Assembly (NCBI RefSeq): GCF_010894475.1
Contig: NZ_JAAIYB010000004.1
Location: 1-53,477 of the forward strand
Reading direction: 5' to 3'
From: Myxococcus vastator
GTDB taxonomy: Bacteria > Myxococcota > Myxococcia > Myxococcales > Myxococcaceae
DNA: 53,477 bases
Made by a program: the position numbers and the translations under genes. Every line of letters begins with the position of its first letter. Positions within the stretch are counted from its first letter, which is position 1. Below, piece after piece: positions 17,876 to 26,518 of the stretch. Below the pieces are notes generated by a model, which worked only from the letters and a program-made list of their open reading frames with translations, ran no database searches and was not told the origin of the DNA.

Positions 17876-18331
17876 TCAATGCGGCACGGGCGGTGAGGGC
17901 TCCTGTGAATCAGGGTCGTGGTGGTTCAGCGTCTGCTCCGCCTGCTCGCGATGGAGGCGCCGCGTGGCCGTCTCCTCTTCTTCCGTCCGCTGGCGCCGCT
18001 TCACCAGGCCCTGCGTCTCATCCACGAACCAGAACACCACCCGGAAGAACGCCGCGATGACGGTGATGAGCAGCGCGGACAGCACCCAACTGAGCACGTA
18101 GCCCGGCCAGCCCCCCACCGTCACCCGGATGACGGCCGTCCCCGTGAGCGGCACCAGGACGAACGCCACGTAGTGCGACACGCAATAGGGGCACGACACC
18201 AGGTAGCCCAGCCAGGAGTCCTTGCCCCCCAGCCGCGCGCGCATCGGCGCGAAGATGCGCTCCCGGGACAGCGTCTGCGACACGCCCATCACCACGGCGG
18301 AGACGGCGAAGAGCTGGAAGAGGTCCCCCAT
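17876..18331 (-). CDS. DUF1360-like membrane protein
   Basis: 151 aa. The chosen start, ATG at 18331, gives [20 protein letters not shown], the expected first membrane helix. An upstream in-frame start would add ~120 residues of non-coding-like sequence. [12 protein letters not shown] (CxxC then H) is the hallmark of DUF1360 proteins. Two further hydrophobic segments follow ([20 protein letters not shown] and [18 protein letters not shown]), and then a charged, Glu/Arg-rich cytoplasmic tail. Function is unknown. It is divergent from the sigma factor gene. Confidence 0.75.
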   Translation of the reverse strand: MGDLFQLFAVSAVVMGVSQTLSRERIFAPMRARLGGKDSWLGYLVSCPYCVSHYVAFVLVPLTGTAVIRVTVGGWPGYVLSWVLSALLITVIAAFFRVVFWFVDETQGLVKRRQRTEEEETATRRLHREQAEQTLNHHDPDSQEPSPPVPH

Positions 18332-18644
18332 CCCATCAAGGTGGCGACGACGCACCGGGCACGACACAGCGGGCCTCCGTGAAGGGCCCCGCACGCCCGC
18401 TCCCACCTGCCTGCCCCCCTGGGCCAGGTGCCCCGTTGGCCAGTCAACGTTCGGAAGAGACTTCCGTGAGGCCGGCTGTAAAAACGACCGATTACCGCCC
18501 TTAAGCATGGGGCAGCATGGATGCAAACCCCTGGATTCACTTGGAAACGATGGTGTCACCCCTTGGCACGCGGGTCGCAAAGGGCAACCCCCCGTAGCGT
18601 CATCGCGGTCCCCCAACCAGATCTCTTTTTCCCCGAGAGACACC
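18332..18644. other. 313-nt regulatory region between DUF1360 gene and sigma factor gene
   Basis: No gene, although frames are open through it on both strands. It holds the sigma-54-like element at 18564-18579. An AT-richer patch near 18477-18510 (GTAAAAACGACCGATTACC) could bind an upstream activator. The transcript leader before the sigma gene would be about 55 nt. Confidence 0.55.
18564..18579 (+). promoter_or_regulatory. Candidate sigma-54 (-24/-12) promoter
   Basis: TGGCACG-CGGG-TCGCA fits the RpoN consensus TGGCACG-N4-TTGCW, with one mismatch in the -12 box. The GG and GC dinucleotides are exactly 10 nt apart, as required. It lies 65-80 nt upstream of the sigma factor ATG. Myxobacteria use many sigma-54 enhancer-binding proteins in development. 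Confidence 0.6.
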
Positions 18645-19532
18645 ATGCAGGCTTCCAACTCCTTCTCCTCCCCTGATTCGCTCTCCACCTACCTGTCGGA
18701 GATCAACCAGTACCCGCTGCTCACCCAGCCGAAGGAGCAGGAGCTGTCGAGGCGCTTCCGCGACGGCGACCTGGCCGCGGGCCACCAACTGGTGACGGCG
18801 AACCTCCGCTTCGTGGTGAAGGTGGCCTACGAGTACCGCTCCTACGGCCTGAAGATGTCGGACCTCATCCAGGAGGCGAACATCGGCCTGATGAAGGCCG
18901 TGCAGAAGTTCGACCCGGACAAGGGCATCCGCCTCATCTCCTACGCCGTCTGGTGGATTCGCGCGTACATCCAGAACTGCATCCTGAAGAACTGGAGCCT
19001 GGTGAAGCTGGGCACCACGCAGGCGCAGCGCCGCCTCTTCTTCAGCCTGGCCCGCACGCGCCGCGAGTTGGAGAAGCTGGGCGCCGGCGACGCGAACGTC
19101 GTCAACGCCGAGGAGATTGCGCGCAAGCTGAACGTGAAGGCCTCCGAGGTGCGCGAGATGGAGCAGCGCATGGGCGGCCGGGACTTGTCCCTGGACGCGC
19201 CCATGGGCGAGGACGGCGACGCCACGCACCTGGACTTCGTGGAGTCCGAGTCCGCCTCCGCGGTGGACGAGGTCGCCGACCGGCAGCAGGCCAACCTCAC
19301 CCGCGAGCTCGTGCAGCGCGCCCTGCGCCGCCTGGACCCGCGCGAGCGCTTCATCATCGAGCAGCGCGTCATGGGTGACGCGGAGATGACGCTCAGCGAG
19401 CTGGGCGAGCACTTCGGCTTCTCCCGCGAGCGCGCCCGTCAGCTGGAGATTCGCGCGAAGGACAAGCTCAAGCTCGCGCTGGCCACGCTGATGGCCGAGG
19501 CCGGCGTCGACGAGAGCACGCTCAACGCCTGA
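18645..19532 (+). CDS. sigC: RpoH-group sigma-70 factor (SigC-like)
   Basis: 295 aa, starting [20 protein letters not shown] after a GAGAGA site. Region 1.2 is followed by region 2 ([39 protein letters not shown], then the [15 protein letters not shown] -10-binding helix). The RpoH-box-like stretch [17 protein letters not shown] comes next. Region 4 has the helix-turn-helix [20 protein letters not shown]. There is no region 1.1, which fits the heat-shock-type group. Among myxobacterial factors it most resembles SigC of M. xanthus, which is made early in starvation-induced development; the assignment rests on resemblance and on my memory of this locus. RpoH is the alternative name. Confidence 0.85.
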   Translation: MQASNSFSSPDSLSTYLSEINQYPLLTQPKEQELSRRFRDGDLAAGHQLVTANLRFVVKVAYEYRSYGLKMSDLIQEANIGLMKAVQKFDPDKGIRLISYAVWWIRAYIQNCILKNWSLVKLGTTQAQRRLFFSLARTRRELEKLGAGDANVVNAEEIARKLNVKASEVREMEQRMGGRDLSLDAPMGEDGDATHLDFVESESASAVDEVADRQQANLTRELVQRALRRLDPRERFIIEQRVMGDAEMTLSELGEHFGFSRERARQLEIRAKDKLKLALATLMAEAGVDESTLNA

Positions 19533-19558
19533 GCCTCACACCTTCCTGGGGAAGACGA

Positions 19559-19590
19559 CGGCGCTCCAGCCCGGCCCGGCTGGAGCGCCG
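19559..19590. terminator. Bidirectional terminator between sigma factor and chitinase genes
   Basis: A perfect 12-bp stem (CGGCGCTCCAGC / GCTGGAGCGCCG) with an 8-nt loop sits between the two convergent genes. No T run on either side. Confidence 0.7.
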
Positions 19591-19605
19591 CCTCCCCGCA
19601 CCGGC

Positions 19606-21027
19606 TCAGAGCTGCTCGAGCCGGAACTGCTGGCAATCGTTGTTGGACCACGCCCACTGCTGCACGGCCGCGCCGTCACCGCGGGTCCAGCAGTCCGCCA
19701 CGTCCAGCACCTTCCCGCTGTGCCGCACCTCCAGCCGGTGGAAGCCGTTGCCCAGGGAGACGGCGCGGAACTGCTGGTTGCCGCCGCCCGAGTAGCTCCA
19801 CTGCTGGAGCCGGGCACCGTCCGCCGTGCTCACCTCCCGCACGTCCAGGGCCTTCCCGCTGTGGCGGGACACGAAGCGCACGTAGCCGTTGTCGGTGGAC
19901 TCCATCGCCCACTGCTGGCTGGCGCCGCCGTGGCAGGCCCACTGGTGGAGGAGCGCGCCGTCGGCGGTGCTCGGTCCGTCAATGTCCACGCACTTGCCCG
20001 TCAGCTTGTTCACCAGCCGGTACACGTTGCTACCGCCGGGCGTCTGCACCACCTGCGCAATCGCGCTCAGCAGGGACGTGGCGCCCTGCGTGTCCTGGGA
20101 CAGCTCCCAGATCATCACCCCGCCGCCGTGCTGGAGCGCCAGCCGCGACTTCGCCTGGATGGTGGCGATGCCGTTGTACTGCACGTCCCCCACCCAGTCC
20201 TTGTAGGGCGCCTGGGAATCACGGCCCACCAGCTCCGCGTAGCTGACGTAGGACGACGGCGAGCGGCCATAGAAGGGCACGCCCAGCACCGCCTTCGCGC
20301 GCGGCAGCCCGCGGTTCACCCAGTAGTTGAGCGACTGCACCGCGAACTCATACGTCGAATGCGGATGGCCGCCGTCGTAGGCCATGATGTTCAGGAAGTC
20401 GAAGTCGCTGAACGTCGACGTGGGGATGCCCTCGCCGTAGTAGCCGTTGGCGATGACGGCCGCGGTGAGCAGCTTGCCCCGCGCCCGGAGCGCCGCGCCC
20501 AGCTCCCGCACCAGCGCCGCGAAGTTCTGCGCCGACGGGCCCGGGTCCGGGTACTCCCAGTCCAGGTCCACGCCGTCCAACCCCGCCGCGTTGACGAAGC
20601 TGATGAGGTTGTTCACGAACGCGGTGCGCGTGGAGGCGCTGGCGGCCAGCTGCTCGAAGCCGCTGTCATTGCCGTTGTTCCAGCCGCCCACGGCGATGAG
20701 CACCTTCACGCCGCGCGCATGCGCCGTCTGCACCAGCGAGCGCAGCCGCGCGTCGTTGCTGCTCACCCCCGTGAGGCCGCCCTGCGCGGTGGGCAGCGCG
20801 AAGGCGTAGTTGATGTGCGTCAGCTTGTCGTACTGGATGGCATTGATGTCACCCGCCCACGTGGGCAGGTACCCCACCACGCGCGTCGCGAGGGCCGCCT
20901 GCTCGGCGCTCCCGGTGGGCGCTCCTTCTTGCGCCGCCTCATCCGGTGCGCCGGAGCAGGCCAGCAGGGTGGTGGCACACAGGGCCGCGAAGGCCAGGGA
21001 CTTGAGGGAAACACGCTCGTTTCGCAT
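19606..21027 (-). CDS. Lipoprotein chitinase: GH18 domain plus ricin-B lectin
   Basis: 473 aa. Starting at the ATG at 21027 (AAGGAAAGG leader) gives a lipoprotein signal, with Cys24 after LLA. The GH18 domain spans ~residues 48-335. It begins RVVGYLPTWAGD, includes KVLIAVGGWNNG, and has the catalytic motif DGVDLDWE (Asp151, Asp154, Asp156, Glu158). The C-terminal ~135 residues form a beta-trefoil lectin with three repeats carrying QQW/QQF motifs (ASQQWAM, NQQFRAV, CQQFRLEQL), probably binding sugar polymers. It lies 26 nt after the glucanase gene, in one operon. It should cleave chitin outside the cell while anchored to the outer membrane. Confidence 0.92.
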   Translation of the reverse strand: MRNERVSLKSLAFAALCATTLLACSGAPDEAAQEGAPTGSAEQAALATRVVGYLPTWAGDINAIQYDKLTHINYAFALPTAQGGLTGVSSNDARLRSLVQTAHARGVKVLIAVGGWNNGNDSGFEQLAASASTRTAFVNNLISFVNAAGLDGVDLDWEYPDPGPSAQNFAALVRELGAALRARGKLLTAAVIANGYYGEGIPTSTFSDFDFLNIMAYDGGHPHSTYEFAVQSLNYWVNRGLPRAKAVLGVPFYGRSPSSYVSYAELVGRDSQAPYKDWVGDVQYNGIATIQAKSRLALQHGGGVMIWELSQDTQGATSLLSAIAQVVQTPGGSNVYRLVNKLTGKCVDIDGPSTADGALLHQWACHGGASQQWAMESTDNGYVRFVSRHSGKALDVREVSTADGARLQQWSYSGGGNQQFRAVSLGNGFHRLEVRHSGKVLDVADCWTRGDGAAVQQWAWSNNDCQQFRLEQL

Positions 21028-21053
21028 GACGTCTGGCGCCTTTCCTTTCCGGC

Positions 21054-22370
21054 TCACTGCCACTGGGAATAGCGGACCCAGTCGACTTCCAGCGCGGGCG
21101 CCGTGTCGCGGATGTGGTTCAGCGTGGACTGCGGCACGCCGAAGTACGGCGTCGTCGCCCCGTTGACGCCGTGCGGATAGGTGCCGCCCACCGCCAGGTT
21201 CAAGATGATGAAGTAGGGGCGGTCATAGACCCAGCGGCCGTAGCGCTCGACCTCGGCGCGCGTCACCGTCTTCAGCAGCACGCCGTCGATGAACCACTTG
21301 ATGTCCTGGGACGAGAACTCCGTGGCGTAGACGTGCCAGTCACTCACCGGCGAGCTCGGGAAGAACTGCTGGTTGATGGGCGTGTTGCCGGAGTACCCCG
21401 GGCCGTGCAGCGCGCCCGACGTCCAGTTCGCGTAGCCGACGTTCTCCATGATGTCGAGCTCACCGCACTCCGGCCAGCCGACCTGGTTGATGTTGTTGCC
21501 GAGCATCCAGAACGCCGGCCACAGCCCCGGGCCCACCGGCATCTTGATGCGCGCCTCCACCTTGCCGTGCCCGAACTCCCGCTTGCCCGCGCTCTCCAGG
21601 CGGCCCGACGTGAAGGGATAGCCGTTGTTCCACTCGTGCCGCGCGATGAGCTTCAGCGTCCCGTTGCTCACCTCGATGTTCCGCGGCGACGTCGTGTACT
21701 GCTGCTGCTCGCTGTTCACATGGATGCCGGTGTTGGCGAACCAGTTGGCGGCGTTGATGCTGCTACCGTCGAAGTCGTCACGCCAGCGCTCCACCCAGCC
21801 GCCGCCACCCCCGCCAATGACGCTGACGGAGAAGGACTCCCAGCACCCCGCCGACGCGCGGTTGGCGATGAGCTGCCCGCCCAGGTTCGTGTCCGCGGAC
21901 ACGAAGAGGTTGTTGCTGCGCGCCTTCAGGCCCACGGAGTCGCCGCCAAACTCCACCCACTCGAAGCGCTCCCAGTCCTGGACGCTGTTCCGGTTGGCGA
22001 CGAGCTGTCCGCCCAGGTTGGTGTCCGCCGACACGTACAGCCCCGACGACACGGAGCGCAGCGCGACCAGGCCACCGCCCGCGTCCACCACCTGGAACTG
22101 CTCCCAGTCCTGCGCCGTGGCCCGGTTCGCCATCAGCGGCGTGTTCGCGAGGTTCTGGTCCGCGGACACGAACTGCTGCGTCGAGCAGGCCCTCAGCGTG
22201 ACGCTCCGCCCAATGGGCGCCGCCAGCCCCTGCGCCCGCGACGCCACCTCCGGAGACCTCACCTCCGCGGAGGCCACCTCCTCCGCCGGCGAACACGCCG
22301 CCAGCAGACCTCCCAGTCCCAACGCCAGCACCCAGCCACGTCCCACCACCACCGAGTGTGCCTGTGCCAT
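21054..22370 (-). CDS. Lipoprotein beta-glucanase (GH16, laminarinase type) with beta-trefoil repeats
   Basis: 438 aa. The signal peptide ends LLAAC (Cys26). Residues ~55-185 hold three repeats of a fascin-like pattern (FVSADQNL..ANRATAQDWEQF, YVSADTNL..ANRNSVQDWERF, FVSADTNL..ANRASAGCWESF), probably a carbohydrate-binding trefoil. After a Gly linker, the GH16 domain (~195-438) has RDDFDGSSINAANW, the catalytic motif ELDIME (Glu304, Asp306, Glu309), and a closing EVDWVRYSQ. Enzymes of this type cleave beta-1,3-glucans. It is the first gene of the operon with the chitinase; together they suit attack on fungal or yeast walls. The 22371-22450 leader is AT-rich and likely holds the promoter. Confidence 0.92.
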   Translation of the reverse strand: MAQAHSVVVGRGWVLALGLGGLLAACSPAEEVASAEVRSPEVASRAQGLAAPIGRSVTLRACSTQQFVSADQNLANTPLMANRATAQDWEQFQVVDAGGGLVALRSVSSGLYVSADTNLGGQLVANRNSVQDWERFEWVEFGGDSVGLKARSNNLFVSADTNLGGQLIANRASAGCWESFSVSVIGGGGGGWVERWRDDFDGSSINAANWFANTGIHVNSEQQQYTTSPRNIEVSNGTLKLIARHEWNNGYPFTSGRLESAGKREFGHGKVEARIKMPVGPGLWPAFWMLGNNINQVGWPECGELDIMENVGYANWTSGALHGPGYSGNTPINQQFFPSSPVSDWHVYATEFSSQDIKWFIDGVLLKTVTRAEVERYGRWVYDRPYFIILNLAVGGTYPHGVNGATTPYFGVPQSTLNHIRDTAPALEVDWVRYSQWQ

Positions 22371-22511
22371 TCGACGTGCCTCCTCACTCCCAAAGCGGGA
22401 AAGAGGGCGCCGGATATCACCTGGAAATCACGAATTAAAGGTAAATGGCGTTTTATGGAGACACGGCTCTTTTGCATGGCGCGGGACTGGGAAAGTCCGC
22501 CCCCAGTGCCC

Positions 22512-23783
22512 TCACCCCACCCGCTCGAAGCGGAGGTCGGCGCGCCGGGCCTCCGCGGCGGCGAAGGCGAGCAGCCGCGCGCCCTCGTCGCTCAGCGCGG
22601 TGCGGTCCTCACGCGACAGTCGCGCGAAGGGCGTGATGCACAAGGTCGCGGTGCCACGCGCACGCTCGATGCGCCAGGTTCCTCGAACGAAGCCATCGAC
22701 GAGGAGGGTGGCGCGCACGATGCCGTTGCGGGTGAAGACCCGCTTGCGAGCGGCATCGGAGAGGATGCGCGTGCGGTCCGCGTGGGCCAGCAGCGCGCTG
22801 TCGAACTCGGACAGGAAGCGGACGGGCGCGGGCGTGTCCGGGTCGGGCCTCCGGGCATCGGGGGTGTCGAACAGCTCCACGCCGTGCTCGTCACGGAAGG
22901 TGCGCAGCCCGGGCCTCAACCGCTCCAGGACAGCGCCCATGCGTGACAGGCCCGACCAGGCCTGCAAATCCCTGACGCTCGCGGGACCGAACGCGGCGAG
23001 GTAGCGCAGCACCAGCGCGGCTGGCGACGCGGCGGGCTCGAAGCGCTGACCCAGCCACGACTCGGCGGTGGCGTACACCATCCGCTCGCCATGGCCCCAC
23101 GTTCCGCAGGGTGGCACCACGACGAGCGGCTCCAGGCTCGAGAAGCCCGTGCTCAGGGCGCTCGCATCATGGCCGGGCCACTGCGCCTGGAGCCGCTGGC
23201 CCAGCTCGCCGCGGGGACTGGGACGTGCCTCCAGCAGCGCCCGTCCCTCCGCCACCAGCGCCTGGACGTCCACGCCGGCCAGCTGCTTGCCATGGGAGGA
23301 GTGCTTCAGCGCCCTGTCAATCGCGGGTTGCAGCACGGGACGCAGCGCGAGGCAGTCGCGCGCGGTCACCAGGTGCAACGTCCCGCGCATCATCCCGGCG
23401 CGAACCACCTGGCGCTCGGTGATGAACCGGGTCAGCGCCTCTTGCTGGAAGCCCTCCAGCCGCGTCCACAATCCACCGTAGGGAGGATGGGTGGCCTGGG
23501 CCTGGAGCCCCACCAGGTGCTCCAGTGCCTCCATCACGCCCGTGCGGGAGCGCTGCAACAGCCACTGCCGCTGGAGCAGGGCCCGGTTGAGGGCCCGCTG
23601 CCCCAGGACCTGGGCCGGCGGGCTCCGTCGCCGCGAGGTGGCACGGGCAGGCAGCGCGCTTCCTGATTCCTTCGTGGGTGGGGGCACCGGACGCAGCACC
23701 CGCTCCTTCCGTGCCTTGCTGGGGCGCCCACGTTTGACACCCGCGGGGACGAGCAGCGGCAACATCATCAAGAAGGGAATCAT
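22512..23783 (-). CDS. Winged-helix DNA-binding protein, AlkZ-like (HTH_42, PF06224)
   Basis: About 423 aa. After a basic N-terminal extension (GVKRGRPSKARKERVLR), the fold begins QVLGQRALNRALLQRQWLL. It includes HLVGLQAQ, where the Q-x-Q pair (about Gln94 and Gln96) matches the catalytic QxQ motif of AlkZ/YcaQ DNA glycosylases that unhook crosslinks or alkylated bases. Later segments MRGTLHLVTARDCLALRP and SEFDSALLAHADRTRIL are typical of the family. The start is uncertain: ATG 23783 has only a weak upstream AGGTG, and the hydrophobic first 15 residues look odd. Family assignment is firm; glycosylase activity is inferred from the motif. Confidence 0.83.
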   Translation of the reverse strand: MIPFLMMLPLLVPAGVKRGRPSKARKERVLRPVPPPTKESGSALPARATSRRRSPPAQVLGQRALNRALLQRQWLLQRSRTGVMEALEHLVGLQAQATHPPYGGLWTRLEGFQQEALTRFITERQVVRAGMMRGTLHLVTARDCLALRPVLQPAIDRALKHSSHGKQLAGVDVQALVAEGRALLEARPSPRGELGQRLQAQWPGHDASALSTGFSSLEPLVVVPPCGTWGHGERMVYATAESWLGQRFEPAASPAALVLRYLAAFGPASVRDLQAWSGLSRMGAVLERLRPGLRTFRDEHGVELFDTPDARRPDPDTPAPVRFLSEFDSALLAHADRTRILSDAARKRVFTRNGIVRATLLVDGFVRGTWRIERARGTATLCITPFARLSREDRTALSDEGARLLAFAAAEARRADLRFERVG

Positions 23784-24031
23784 GTCGGTTGGCACCTGGG
23801 GGTGGGATGCGAACACCCCTGGGTTGGGAGAACCCAAGGGGCTTCGTGGACGCCATCCTGCGACCCGCCCCTGACAGTCCTATGTCAGGAATGTGCCACC
23901 CGCTGGGCTGGCGGCGCCCATGGAGCGGATGTTGCGGTGGGCCCCCTCCGCGCGGGGACGGCGGCTGGTACCATGGGCGGCGAGGCCCTGCGCCCCCAGG
24001 CGCGTGACGAGCATCAACATGGGAGCGCATC

Positions 24032-24298
24032 GTGAACCTCATCGAGCCCTTCGCCTACGCGGGCGCGGCGGTGGGCACCGTCATCGGGGCCGTCCTGGGC
24101 TTTCCCCATGGCCTGCTGTGGGGCCTGGCTGGCATGGCGGCGGGCCTCGTCGGCGGCGTGCTCGTGCTGTCTGTCGTCCTCTTCTTCCTGTTCCTGGCCG
24201 GGATGGCGCTGTTCGTCTGGCCGCGCGAACGGCTCAAACAGCAACGGGGCCCGCGTCCCGGGACGGGTGATGCCCCGCGAGAAGACGACAGACACTGA
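24032..24298 (+). CDS. Small two-helix membrane protein
   Basis: 88 aa starting at GTG 24032, with GGGAG 6-7 nt upstream. Two Gly/Ala-rich hydrophobic stretches (AYAGAAVGTVIGAVLGFPHG and then GLVGGVLVLSVVLFFLFLAG) are followed by a basic, Pro-rich cytoplasmic tail. No family recognised. Convergent with the ArsR gene. The 248 nt before it carry no gene. Confidence 0.6.
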   Translation: MNLIEPFAYAGAAVGTVIGAVLGFPHGLLWGLAGMAAGLVGGVLVLSVVLFFLFLAGMALFVWPRERLKQQRGPRPGTGDAPREDDRH

Positions 24299-24337
24299 GT
24301 GCCCCCAGCCCGCGGGGCGACGGGACGCCTGCGGACC

Positions 24338-24712
24338 TCACTCCTTCCGCTCACCCTTTTTGGCGCCGCCGCGCTCGGGCTTGCGGAGCTCCCGCTCCAG
24401 GGCATCCAGCCGGTCATTCCAGAAGCGCTCGTAGAAACGCAGCCAGTCGGCCGCTCCGGCCAGCGGCGCCGGCGCGAGGCTGCACCGATGCGTGCGCCCC
24501 TCCACCGACCTGTTCACCAGCCCCGCTCGCTCCAGCGTCTTGACGTGCTTGGAAGCGCCCGCGAAGGACATGCTGAACGGCGCCGCCAGCTCGCCAATGC
24601 TCCGCGGCCCCGAGGACAGGCTGCGCAGCATCTCCCGCCGCGTCGGGTCGGAGAGCGCGTGGAAGACCGCGTCGAGCTGCTCGGAACGTTGCTGAACCAT
24701 GGGGGTGACCAT
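24338..24712 (-). CDS. ArsR-family transcriptional regulator
   Basis: 124 aa. The ATG at 24712 is chosen because GGAGG lies 5 nt upstream; a GTG 12 nt earlier lacks this. The winged helix reads AVFHALSDPTRREMLRSLSS, then SIGELAAPFSMSFAGASKHV as the recognition helix, and LERAGLVNRSVEGRTHRCSL as the wing. No metal-binding Cys cluster is visible. This belongs to the ArsR subgroup normally encoded beside an SRPBCC/AHSA1 protein (WLRFYERFWNDRLDALERE tail), but no such neighbour is present here. Confidence 0.88.
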   Translation of the reverse strand: MVTPMVQQRSEQLDAVFHALSDPTRREMLRSLSSGPRSIGELAAPFSMSFAGASKHVKTLERAGLVNRSVEGRTHRCSLAPAPLAGAADWLRFYERFWNDRLDALERELRKPERGGAKKGERKE

Positions 24713-24801
24713 AACGACCTCCACCCCAAATTAAACCACTCAGTTAAACAACATGCCAGCGGGGCTGACAGGCGAGCAGCGGCTGGCGGGCGCTCGCGGA
24801 C

Positions 24802-25947
24802 CTACCCGCCCTTGGCGCGACGGCCGAATCCCCAGGCCCAGGCCAGGAGCACCAGCGGGAGCAGGCCGGGGTTTCCGCCCCCAGCCTCCGCGCACCCGCC
24901 CCGCGCTGTTGCATCCCGCGGCGTGGAGCAGGGCAGCCACAGCCGGCACCCCGAGCCCGCCTTCACACACGGATGTTCGCCCTGCGCGCTGGTGCAGGAA
25001 GGCCCGAAGTGGCCCGCCTCGAGCCCCGCCACCGCGCAGCTCCGGGCGCCGTCCTCCCGCGCGACACACGCCATGCCCACGGGGCAGTCCCCATGCGCAT
25101 GGCACTGCTGCGCGCACGCGTCCAGGTCCAGGTCCACCGGCGTCCGGACGGGCGCGTCCCGAGAGGCGTCGTCCATGGCCGCCTGGATGAAGTCCGCGTG
25201 CACGTCGACGCGGGTGTTCGTCCCCGTCGTGCAGGTGAGGTCACCAAACGAGGTGACACCCACCAGGCGTTCGAGCCCGTCCTGTTCGAGGAACACCGGG
25301 CCGCCGCTGTCCCCGCCGCACGACATCGCTGGCGCCGCTTCGATGGAGAACGCGTCCGCCTCGACCGACGTGACTCGGGACAGGCCACCTCGGCGCAGGC
25401 CCGAGCCGCCCTCCCCGTCCATGCCGAAGCCCACCACCCGCGCCAGCCGGCCCACGCCGTCAGCGGGAAACGCCCGCGCCTCCCAGGCCAGCGGCGCGAC
25501 GGGCGCATCGCTGGCGAGCATCAGCACGCCCAAATCACTCACGCCCGGACGCCACGCGGGATGGAGCCGGCCCTCCACCACGCGGATGCGCTGCGCGGCG
25601 GAGGCGCGGGCTGTCTCGGCGGCGAACACCACCGAGAACACCCGCGGCGCCTCCAAGTTCTCCACGCAGTGCGCCGCCGTCAGCACCACGCGGGGCGCCA
25701 CCAGCGTGCCCGTGCAGAGCACGCGAGCCGCCTCGTCAGGCTCACCACAGAAGGGCGAGACGGGAACGATGGCGGCCACCGCGGGGAAGCCCGGCTCGGG
25801 CGCTCCGCCCACCACGGCCCGCCGCGCCGGGGTGAGCGTCTCCGGGGAGACGGGCACGACAGCGGGACCACACGCGCCCGCCGCCAGCAGGAGTCCCACG
25901 GCGGCGGACGTGACGTCACTCGCTGTCGAAGTCGCCCTGCGGGACAT
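24802..25947 (-). CDS. Exported trypsin-like serine protease (S1) with MYXO-CTERM-like anchor
   Basis: 381 aa from ATG 25947. The signal region is RRATSTASDVTSAAVGLLLAA followed by Cys26. A zymogen-like junction RRAVVGG precedes the S1 fold. The triad is His93 (LTAAHC), Asp138 (SDLGVLML) and Ser214 (SCGGDSGGP). After the protease comes a Cys-rich stretch (CAQQCHAHGDCPVGMAC, CRLWLPC), then a C-terminal Gly-Cys segment, one hydrophobic helix (LLPLVLLAWAWGF) and Arg residues, as in the MYXO-CTERM sorting tail. The gene overlaps the upstream YwqK-like gene by 32 nt. The start is the least certain part; a GTG 45 nt downstream would leave too short a signal. Confidence 0.85.
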   Translation of the reverse strand: MSRRATSTASDVTSAAVGLLLAAGACGPAVVPVSPETLTPARRAVVGGAPEPGFPAVAAIVPVSPFCGEPDEAARVLCTGTLVAPRVVLTAAHCVENLEAPRVFSVVFAAETARASAAQRIRVVEGRLHPAWRPGVSDLGVLMLASDAPVAPLAWEARAFPADGVGRLARVVGFGMDGEGGSGLRRGGLSRVTSVEADAFSIEAAPAMSCGGDSGGPVFLEQDGLERLVGVTSFGDLTCTTGTNTRVDVHADFIQAAMDDASRDAPVRTPVDLDLDACAQQCHAHGDCPVGMACVAREDGARSCAVAGLEAGHFGPSCTSAQGEHPCVKAGSGCRLWLPCSTPRDATARGGCAEAGGGNPGLLPLVLLAWAWGFGRRAKGG

Positions 25948-26518
25948 CCGTGGCGGCGCCCGCGGCGTCCCAGTACTTCCACTCACCCGTCTTCTCCCCC
26001 TTCTCGTACTGGCCCTGCACGGCCAGCGCGCCATTGGGGTGCCACTCCGTATAAGCGCCCTGCGAGCGATGTCCCGCCAGCGTCCCTTCCGCCCACTTCG
26101 AGCCGTCCGAGCGCCAGGCGGTCCACTTCACCGGACCGGCGCCGGGCGAATGGAGCTCCTCGCGGTTCTTCGGGCCCTCCTCATAGTAGAGGGTCCACAG
26201 GCCCTGCTTGAGCCCGCCGCGGTAGTCCCCCTCGAACTGCTTCACGCCGTCCTCGAAGTAGCTGACCCAGCGGCCCTCCATCTTCCCGTCGACGTAGGCG
26301 CCCTCCGTCTTCAGCTTCCCGGTGGCGTGCCACTCCGCCCAACGGCCGTGCTTCTGGCCATCGGGCCGGGCGCACCACTGGAGGACGCCGTCGGGCGGCG
26401 CGCGGCCCTGGAGCCGCGCGCCATCGGGACAGGGCCCGGAAGCCCGGTTGCAGCCCAGGGCCATGCCGGCGACGAGCGCCAGCGCCACACCTGTCAGGAC
26501 GCGCTTCTTCAACTGCAA
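25916..26518 (-). CDS. Lipoprotein with YwqK/MORN-like repeats
   Basis: 200 aa counted from TTG 26518. A second TTG at 26512 overlaps the upstream stop as TTGA and may be the true start. Signal peptide KKRVLTGVALALVAGMALGC gives a lipoprotein. The mature protein has about five beta-hairpin repeats of the type HGRWAEWHATGKLKTEGAYVDG, EGRWVSYFEDGVKQFEG and QGAYTEWHPNGALAVQGQYE. This is the pattern of MORN and YwqK-antitoxin family proteins. Export argues against a cytosolic antitoxin role. It is sandwiched by overlaps between the PLA2-like and protease genes, so the three are probably one operon. Confidence 0.82.
   Translation of the reverse strand: MQLKKRVLTGVALALVAGMALGCNRASGPCPDGARLQGRAPPDGVLQWCARPDGQKHGRWAEWHATGKLKTEGAYVDGKMEGRWVSYFEDGVKQFEGDYRGGLKQGLWTLYYEEGPKNREELHSPGAGPVKWTAWRSDGSKWAEGTLAGHRSQGAYTEWHPNGALAVQGQYEKGEKTGEWKYWDAAGAATDVPQGDFDSE

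Noticed and set aside
18222-18644. N-terminal extension of the sigma factor to 18222
   Set aside because: It runs through the putative promoter and the divergent gene. No sigma region 1.1 is encoded there.
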